A stretch of 11,065 bases of DNA, taken from contig CAKZOY010000414.1 of NCBI GenBank assembly GCA_937138275.1, positions 1 to 11,065 on the forward strand. Direction: 5' to 3'. The notes under the pieces were generated by a model. It was given only the letters and a program-made list of their open reading frames with translations. It did no database searches and was not told the DNA's origin. Position 1 is the stretch's first letter. Each line of letters opens with the position of its first letter. This document shows positions 7,419-11,065 of the stretch, piece by piece. Both the position numbers and the translations under genes were made by a program. The DNA is from an uncultured Chloroflexota bacterium (GTDB lineage Bacteria; Chloroflexota; Anaerolineae; B4-G1; DUEL01).

Positions 7419-7892
7419 TTAGTCCCCCTTCTTTAAATGCTTTATCTCTCTTAAGAGTTTATCTGATGTAGCATTTCCATAAACCTTTTTGTTAATTAGA
7501 AATACGGGGGCAATACTACAAGCACCTATGCAGTTAACCCTTTCAACTGTGAATATCCTATCAGGTGTTGTATCCTCTTCCCCTAAAAGATTGAGCTCTC
7601 TTCTTACAGTGCTTAGTAATCTCTGAGCCCCCTTCACATAACAGGCTGTGCCTGAGCAGACAGTGATTATGTTTTTACCCCTTGGTTTAAGATGGAACTG
7701 GGCATAAAATGTAGCAACACTAAAAAACCTGCTTGGAGGAATACCAAGCCTTTTTGAAAACCATTTGACTACATCCTCTGGGATATAGCCAAAGGATTCC
7801 TGTATATCCTGAAGAAGGGATATTATATTTCCCTCTTGAGAGATATATCTACTGAGAATCTCGTTGAGAGCCTCTGAATGTATCTCAGACAT
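7419..7892 (-). CDS. nuoE: NuoE/HylC-type [2Fe-2S] subunit of formate dehydrogenase
   Basis: This 157-residue thioredoxin-fold subunit carries one [2Fe-2S] cluster. Its ligands are all visible: C79 and C84 (CSGTAC) and C121 and C125 (CIGAC). A helical N-terminal domain ends with the typical ATFYAQFHLKPRGKN stretch. It is the first gene of the AT-rich operon and pairs with NuoF to form the NAD-reducing module. The ATG at 7892 is preceded by AGGAGG with 5 bases between. That ribosome binding site overlaps the stop codon of the IS66 remnant (TAG at 7904-7902). No native promoter is seen between the two, so the operon may depend on read-through or on a promoter lost in the rearrangement. Confidence 0.92.
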   Translation of the reverse strand: MSEIHSEALNEILSRYISQEGNIISLLQDIQESFGYIPEDVVKWFSKRLGIPPSRFFSVATFYAQFHLKPRGKNIITVCSGTACYVKGAQRLLSTVRRELNLLGEEDTTPDRIFTVERVNCIGACSIAPVFLINKKVYGNATSDKLLREIKHLKKGD

Positions 7893-7901
7893 TAAAACCT
7901 C

Positions 7902-8472
7902 CTATAACTCTACTTGTAACCACCTACCCTCTGCAAGTAGGAAGACCGGCTGATGGGCAAAGAGGTTGCGTAGCGTCACAAAGACATCCCGCCCCTGCTT
8001 GCGGCAGGTAGAAATCACCGCCTGCCAGCGGGCATACACCTGCGCCCCACACTTTCCACCAACGCAAAGGCCGGAATCGCCTCCTCGTGTTCTCTCAAGC
8101 GGCGGAGGAAATTCCGCCCAGACGTGCTTTTTGGGCATCCTCCACCCGCTTTGGGTTCGGGCGATGGTTCCGCCAATTCCGCCTGGCTCAAAATCTGGCG
8201 ATACCGTTGCTGGGCTTGAACCGCCGCTTCCCCCCGCAAAGGGAGCGCCTGACCATACAGTTGCAAAAAGGCGCGCATCTCATCAGCCCACGCCGAACCA
8301 TTCTCTCAGCCCTTGCAGTTCCCGCAGAATGTGGGCATTGCAGGCGCCGTGTTGCGCCTGCGAAAACTTATAGTATGCCGCCAGGTGGTCATGAATGGCC
8401 CGTCCGGTGAACTCGGGCAGAACCGAGGCTGCGCTCCCCAGCGCCTCCTCTTTGGCAATATGAAGGTCAATA
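7902..8472 (-). pseudogene. IS66-family transposase C-terminal remnant, frameshifted and deleted
   Basis: Three successive frames give pieces of an IS66 TnpC transposase in the right order. The first is VLPEFTGRAIHDHLAAYY with CNAHILRELQ (8440-8290). After a one-base shift near 8290 comes WADEMRAFLQLYG, running to PKSTSGRNFLRRLREHEEAI. After a third shift comes GAQVYARWQAVISTCRKQG, continuing to the stop at 7902. Between FALVES and GAQVYARW the segment holding the NNxAERDLR-type motif with the catalytic Glu is missing, so the enzyme is dead. The 5' part is cut at the MITE-like element. It cannot move now, but it marks past transposition at the right border of the AT-rich operon. Confidence 0.78.
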
Positions 8473-8481
8473 ACCGCTGGC

Positions 8482-8699
8482 CTGGCTACCCGACAGTTTT
8501 CCAATAGGACGCGGATGAACGCGGACAAGCGCGGATAAAATGAATAAATTTCCAAGCAGGAATGACATTTATCCGCAAAAGCAAAGAGCGCGAAGAAAGG
8601 CCCTTCGTTGATCCTGGACAGCCAATGGCGTTTTGATTTATAAAATAATCCGCGATCATCCGCGTAAATCCGCGTCCCAAGAAAGTGTCAGGTGGCTAG
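8482..8699. mobile_element. MITE-like element with inverted ends and 9-bp target duplication
   Basis: The 218-bp element has imperfect terminal inverted repeats: CTGGCTACCCGACAG (8482-8496) and, inverted, CTAGCCACCTGACAC (8699-8685), which match at 11 of 15 positions. Subterminal 'ggacgcgg...gcggataa' arms continue the inversion. It is flanked by identical ACCGCTGGC at 8473-8481 and 8700-8708, the signature of insertion with a 9-bp target duplication. No transposase frame lies inside, so it would be mobilized in trans. It lies between lplA and the IS66 remnant. A solo end of the same family lies at 2810-2858. The transposase family that moves it is not known. Confidence 0.7.
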
Positions 8700-8721
8700 A
8701 CCGCTGGCCGAAGAGTTAGGC

Positions 8722-8770
8722 GCAAAAATCTTCCCCTTTTGGGGGATCGGAGAGACGAAAATCTCCGGAT
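8722..8770 (-). terminator. Probable intrinsic terminator after lplA
   Basis: Immediately after the lplA stop the minus strand has CGGAGA-N8-TCTCCG, then a CCCC-AAAA-GGGG hairpin followed by AAGATTTTT. A stable hairpin with a T-run fits a Rho-independent terminator ending the mvhD-gcvH-lplA operon, which would isolate it from the formate dehydrogenase genes. Confidence 0.5.
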
Positions 8771-9814
8771 TCACGCCACCTGGATGGTGCGGGCGAAGTC
8801 CGCAGCGGTCACCCCGGGGCTTTCTACTCCGTAGTCGGCGTAGAAGCGGGCAATGACCTGCTCCACGTCCTCCACGCGCACGCCCACCAGGGCCCGCTCC
8901 AGGTCTACCAGTCGCTCCGCCGGGTAGAAGAAAAAGTCGCCGGAGAGGGAGATGTCGGCGATGACCCCTTCGCGGACTTCCAGGATGGCGCGGATGAGGC
9001 CGCCGGGCGCTTTGTAGGCCTTCTGCCAGACCTGCACCCCGGCGCGGATGGTGACCTCGCGGCCGATCTGCGACCGTCCCCGACGGAACAGCCATTCGTC
9101 GCTCATCATCCGCGCGGCCAGACGGTCCGCCTCGGCCCGCCATTCGGCGTCCACCGTCGTCTCTACCTCCAGGGGGCCCAGGATTTCCATAAACTTCTCT
9201 GCCAGCAGGTCCCAGAGTTGGGCCCGCGGCGGCGCGCTCCCCAGTTCCCGCCGAATGGTGGAGAGATTGTCCTGCAGCGTTTTGTAGACCTTATCGCGGA
9301 ACTTCTCGTCGGGGACGCGCAGCACCCGCACCATCGTCTCGTAGTCAAAATCCACGATGAGGTTGCCCACGAAGACGATGTAGTCGCCGATCTCCGCGAC
9401 GCCGTTGCCGGAGATTTTCCGCCCGCTGGCGATGATATCGTTCACGGGCTTATACTCGGCGGGGATGCCCAGCGCCCGGTACGCGGCGATGGGGGCCTGG
9501 AGAAACTTCCAGTAGAATTCCCCTTTCTCCTTCGGGACCAGCGGATGGTTTTTGCGGATGACCAGTTGATAGAAGAGTTGCTCCCCGTCCAGATAGACGG
9601 CGCCCCCACCCACCTCCCGCCGGAAGACCGGGATGTTATGGGCGCGGCAGTAGTCCAGGTCCACCTCCTGTTCCACATCCTGGAAATAACCGATGCAGAC
9701 GTAGGGAGAGGCTGGGGAGAGCAGGTTCAGCCCTTCCCGCCCGATGCGGGGAAGGGCGTGGTACAGGAGTTGAGAATCGGACCAGGAGACAGTTTCCAGG
9801 CGGTAGAGTTTCAT
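8771..9814 (-). CDS. lplA: Lipoate-protein ligase A
   Basis: LplA activates lipoate with ATP and transfers it to a lysine of carrier proteins. The 347-residue product fits the two-domain form. The catalytic domain (about 1-250) carries RREVGGGAVYLD at 65-76, the RRxxGGGxVxxD lipoyl-AMP loop. GRKISGNGVA at 131-140 has the conserved catalytic lysine K133. The C-terminal accessory domain (about 260-347) includes VQVWQKAYKAPGGLI. The ATG at 9814 is preceded by CGGAGGA. It starts 18 bases after the stop of the GcvH-like gene, whose lysine is its obvious substrate. A terminator-like structure follows. It could be a dedicated ligase for that carrier rather than the cell's general one. Confidence 0.92.
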   Translation of the reverse strand: MKLYRLETVSWSDSQLLYHALPRIGREGLNLLSPASPYVCIGYFQDVEQEVDLDYCRAHNIPVFRREVGGGAVYLDGEQLFYQLVIRKNHPLVPKEKGEFYWKFLQAPIAAYRALGIPAEYKPVNDIIASGRKISGNGVAEIGDYIVFVGNLIVDFDYETMVRVLRVPDEKFRDKVYKTLQDNLSTIRRELGSAPPRAQLWDLLAEKFMEILGPLEVETTVDAEWRAEADRLAARMMSDEWLFRRGRSQIGREVTIRAGVQVWQKAYKAPGGLIRAILEVREGVIADISLSGDFFFYPAERLVDLERALVGVRVEDVEQVIARFYADYGVESPGVTAADFARTIQVA

Positions 9815-9832
9815 AGCGCGTTCCTCCGGTCA

Positions 9833-10261
9833 TTACAGGACATCTTTATATTTGGCCGCTTCTTCCTCAACGAACGCCTTGAACTCCGGCGAGTCGGCCC
9901 GCAGCAGGTTGTTCAGTTCGGCGGGGTTGGACATCTCAATCTTCACCAACCAGCCCTGATCGTAGGGGGACTGGTTGACCAGGGTGGGTTCAAACTCCAG
10001 TTCTTCGTTGACAGCGACGATTTTGCCGCTGACGAGAGCCGGAATGCGCCCCACCCACTTGCCGGACTCCATAGACATGAAGGTCTGGCCCTGGGTGACC
10101 GCCTTGCCCACGGGGGGGATTTCCACATAGACGATTTCGCGGGCCAGTTTCTGACCGAATTCGGTCATCCCCTGGACGACGGTGTTGCCCTCCACGCAGG
10201 CCCAGTTGTGCTGGCGGTCGTAGTAGAGATCGTCGGGGAATTCAAAACCGCTGATCTGCAT
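9833..10261 (-). CDS. GcvH-like lipoyl carrier protein (LbpA-type candidate)
   Basis: This 142-residue lipoyl-domain protein has the H-protein fold: DDLYYDRQHNWACVEG, the lipoyl lysine K68 in MESGKWVGRIPALVSGKIV, then NQSPYDQGWLVKI. In glycine-cleavage GcvH the lysine context is usually ESVKAVSD. The SGKWVG form, together with the FPDDLYYD start, recalls the lipoate-binding proteins (LbpA) tied to heterodisulfide-reductase-like complexes. That resemblance is from memory and should be tested. No gcvT or gcvP is nearby; mvhD lies upstream and lplA downstream. The ATG at 10261 has AAGGAGG six bases upstream. The likely role is carrying electrons or a substrate on its lipoyl arm for an Hdr/MvhD partner, with glycine cleavage as the alternative. 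Confidence 0.85.
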   Translation of the reverse strand: MQISGFEFPDDLYYDRQHNWACVEGNTVVQGMTEFGQKLAREIVYVEIPPVGKAVTQGQTFMSMESGKWVGRIPALVSGKIVAVNEELEFEPTLVNQSPYDQGWLVKIEMSNPAELNNLLRADSPEFKAFVEEEAAKYKDVL

Positions 10262-10422
10262 GGTTGCCTCCTTATCATCGGCAATGGGGTGGGTTTATGA
10301 GAATTTCTGAACGAGCGCAAAGTCGCCATCCAGAAACCCTGTTTCTACAATTATGCTGGGAAAACGTCTGTTGTCCAGTGTCAGTGGACGCATTGGAATA
10401 ATGACCAAAATCACAGCGGGGT
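10262..10422. other. mvhD-gcvH spacer with small hairpin repeat
   Basis: This 161-base spacer contains AGAAACCCTGTTTCT (10332-10346), a perfect 6-bp stem with a 3-base loop. It is too weak to be a clear terminator and has no U-run. A 43-codon frame (10426-10295) overlaps the mvhD stop but runs through the hairpin and has no recognizable features. No convincing promoter is visible, so gcvH is probably co-transcribed from the mvhD promoter. Confidence 0.4.
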
Positions 10423-10845
10423 TCATCGGGGAGGATTCATCCGCTCCTGCAGCGGAGGTAGGGCCCGTACCTTTTCGGTGAACTCCCGCACGGTCTGGGC
10501 AAACAGTTCCCCTTCCGAAGAGGAGACCCACTGGACGAGAAACCGTTCCGGCTCAATGCCGGTGAATTCCAGCAGGGCCCGCAGCACCGGCATCCGGCGG
10601 GCGGTACGATGGTTGCCGGTGGCGTAGTGACAATCTCCGATGTGGCAGCCCAGGACCATCACCCCATCGGCGCCCTCCTTGAAGGCGCGGATGACCAGTT
10701 CCGGGGCTACCCGCCCCGAGCAGGGGACCCGAATGATTTTGAGATTGGGGGGGTATTTGAGCCGCGTGGCTCCGGCCAGGTCCGCTCCGGCGTAACTGCA
10801 CCAGTTGCAGAGGAAGCCGATGATTTTCGGTTCGTAAGCGGCCAT
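10423..10845 (-). CDS. mvhD: MvhD/FlpD-type [2Fe-2S] electron-transfer subunit
   Basis: The delta subunit of methyl-viologen-reducing hydrogenase passes electrons from hydrogenase or formate dehydrogenase to HdrA of heterodisulfide-reductase complexes. The 140-residue protein shows the family signature: CNWC (C13, C16), RVPCSGRV (C42) and GCHIGDCHYATGN (C67, C72). The ATG at 10845 is chosen over one at 10899 because GGGAGGT lies just upstream and IIGFLCNWC then begins right after the start, as usual. It is the first gene of the mvhD-gcvH-lplA operon, behind a strong promoter. It is a candidate link between the formate dehydrogenase encoded downstream and an Hdr complex outside the window. Confidence 0.92.
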   Translation of the reverse strand: MAAYEPKIIGFLCNWCSYAGADLAGATRLKYPPNLKIIRVPCSGRVAPELVIRAFKEGADGVMVLGCHIGDCHYATGNHRTARRMPVLRALLEFTGIEPERFLVQWVSSSEGELFAQTVREFTEKVRALPPLQERMNPPR

Positions 10846-10916
10846 GAAAGACCTCCCGCCGTGATTGCGCGCTGGGTCGCAGAGGAAAGATGCGGGCATA
10901 TTGTTTACGATAGTAG

Positions 10917-10945
10917 ATGATAACCCAGGATAAGGGAATTGTCAA
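10917..10945 (-). promoter_or_regulatory. Strong sigma70 promoter for mvhD
   Basis: On the minus strand a perfect TTGACA (10945-10940) is followed after exactly 17 bases by TATCAT (10922-10917), five of six positions of the -10 consensus. Transcription would start near 10910, about 65 bases before the mvhD ATG. The TGA stop of the upstream gene overlaps the -35 box. Confidence 0.75.
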
Positions 10946-11065
10946 GCGCTGGATGGCTGAGGTTCGGACAATGAGGGGGAAGGGGTTTCGGCGCGGGAGA
11001 TGTGCCCCAGGCGCAGCGGCGCCTCGGGGTGGGGATTCCAGTTGACCCAGCCCGCTTCCCGCAGG
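10942..11065 (-). CDS. C-terminal end of an unidentified protein
   Basis: An open frame enters from the right edge and ends at TGA 10944-10942. It gives LREAGWVNWNPHPEAPLRLG, then HISRAETP and a Ser/Pro-rich tail, 40 complete codons in all. The codons are GC-rich like the flanks, and the stop falls inside the -35 box of the mvhD promoter. I do not recognise the family. Its position upstream of mvhD would suit an hdr- or metF-type gene, but nothing seen here shows that. Confidence 0.55.
   Translation of the reverse strand, partial: LREAGWVNWNPHPEAPLRLGHISRAETPSPSLSEPQPSSA

Larger units (their letters stand above)
2865..7905. other. AT-rich acquired segment carrying nuoE-nuoF-fdhA
   Basis: Base composition drops sharply between the MITE end near 2858 and the fdhA stop at 2885. 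It rises again at the end of the IS66 remnant near 7902-7935. Inside, arginine is often AGA/AGG and isoleucine ATA; in the flanks codons end mostly in G or C. The segment holds a complete three-gene operon and lies between a truncated host fdh region and transposon debris. Horizontal acquisition is inferred from composition and borders. The exact junctions cannot be fixed without the donor sequence. Confidence 0.75.

Noticed and set aside
8482..8699. CRISPR array suggested by recurring 'atccgcg' units
   Set aside because: The units are irregular, have no constant spacers, and are arranged as inverted arms of a single element.
9218..10300. Plus-strand open frame of 360 codons opposite lplA and the GcvH-like gene
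   Set aside because: It lies antisense to two well-supported genes, has no recognizable domain, and such open shadows are expected in GC-rich DNA.
10295..10426. 43-codon gene overlapping the mvhD stop by ATGA
   Set aside because: The frame passes through the hairpin repeat, shows no conserved motif, and has no separate ribosome binding site; the overlap is probably chance.

Overview
The window is a minus-strand gene cluster for formate and electron-transfer metabolism. Every gene I accept reads right to left. Base composition splits it into three blocks. The outer blocks (about 1-2865 and 7905-11065) are GC-rich. The central block (about 2865-7905) is clearly AT-richer: the 60-base row at 3541 has 26 G/C, against 44 in the row at 9121. 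The GC-rich host looks like an anaerobic bacterium, plausibly Chloroflexota/Anaerolineae. That rests on remembered resemblance of the proteins and of the short 'atccgcg' intergenic repeats, not on a search. The donor of the central block cannot be named.

Layout in transcription order, from the right: the C-terminal end of an unidentified protein; a strong sigma70-type promoter; mvhD; a GcvH-like lipoyl carrier protein; lplA; a probable terminator; a MITE-like element with inverted ends and a 9-bp target duplication; a broken IS66-family transposase; the AT-rich operon nuoE-nuoF-fdhA; a solo end of the same MITE family; a frameshifted two-cluster ferredoxin-like gene; the frameshifted C-terminal half of a second, GC-rich fdhA; hypA; mobA; and a promoter with a LexA-box-like palindrome ahead of a gene that leaves the window on the left.

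The AT-rich operon encodes an NAD-linked, probably electron-bifurcating formate dehydrogenase of the HylABC/FdhA type. Its catalytic subunit is a 915-residue selenoprotein. An in-frame TGA at 4520-4522 lies where the active-site Cys/Sec belongs, and a bacterial SECIS hairpin follows at the correct distance. Without Sec decoding the gene would be wrongly split in two. The neighbouring GC-rich fdh genes are decaying (three single-base frame breaks, loss of the catalytic half), so the simplest reading is that an acquired selenoenzyme has replaced a resident formate dehydrogenase. Host mobA would supply the guanylylated molybdenum or tungsten cofactor.

On the right, mvhD, a GcvH-like protein with SGKWVG around its lipoyl lysine, and a lipoate ligase form a compact operon. 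It suggests lipoyl-linked heterodisulfide-reductase-type electron transfer rather than glycine cleavage.
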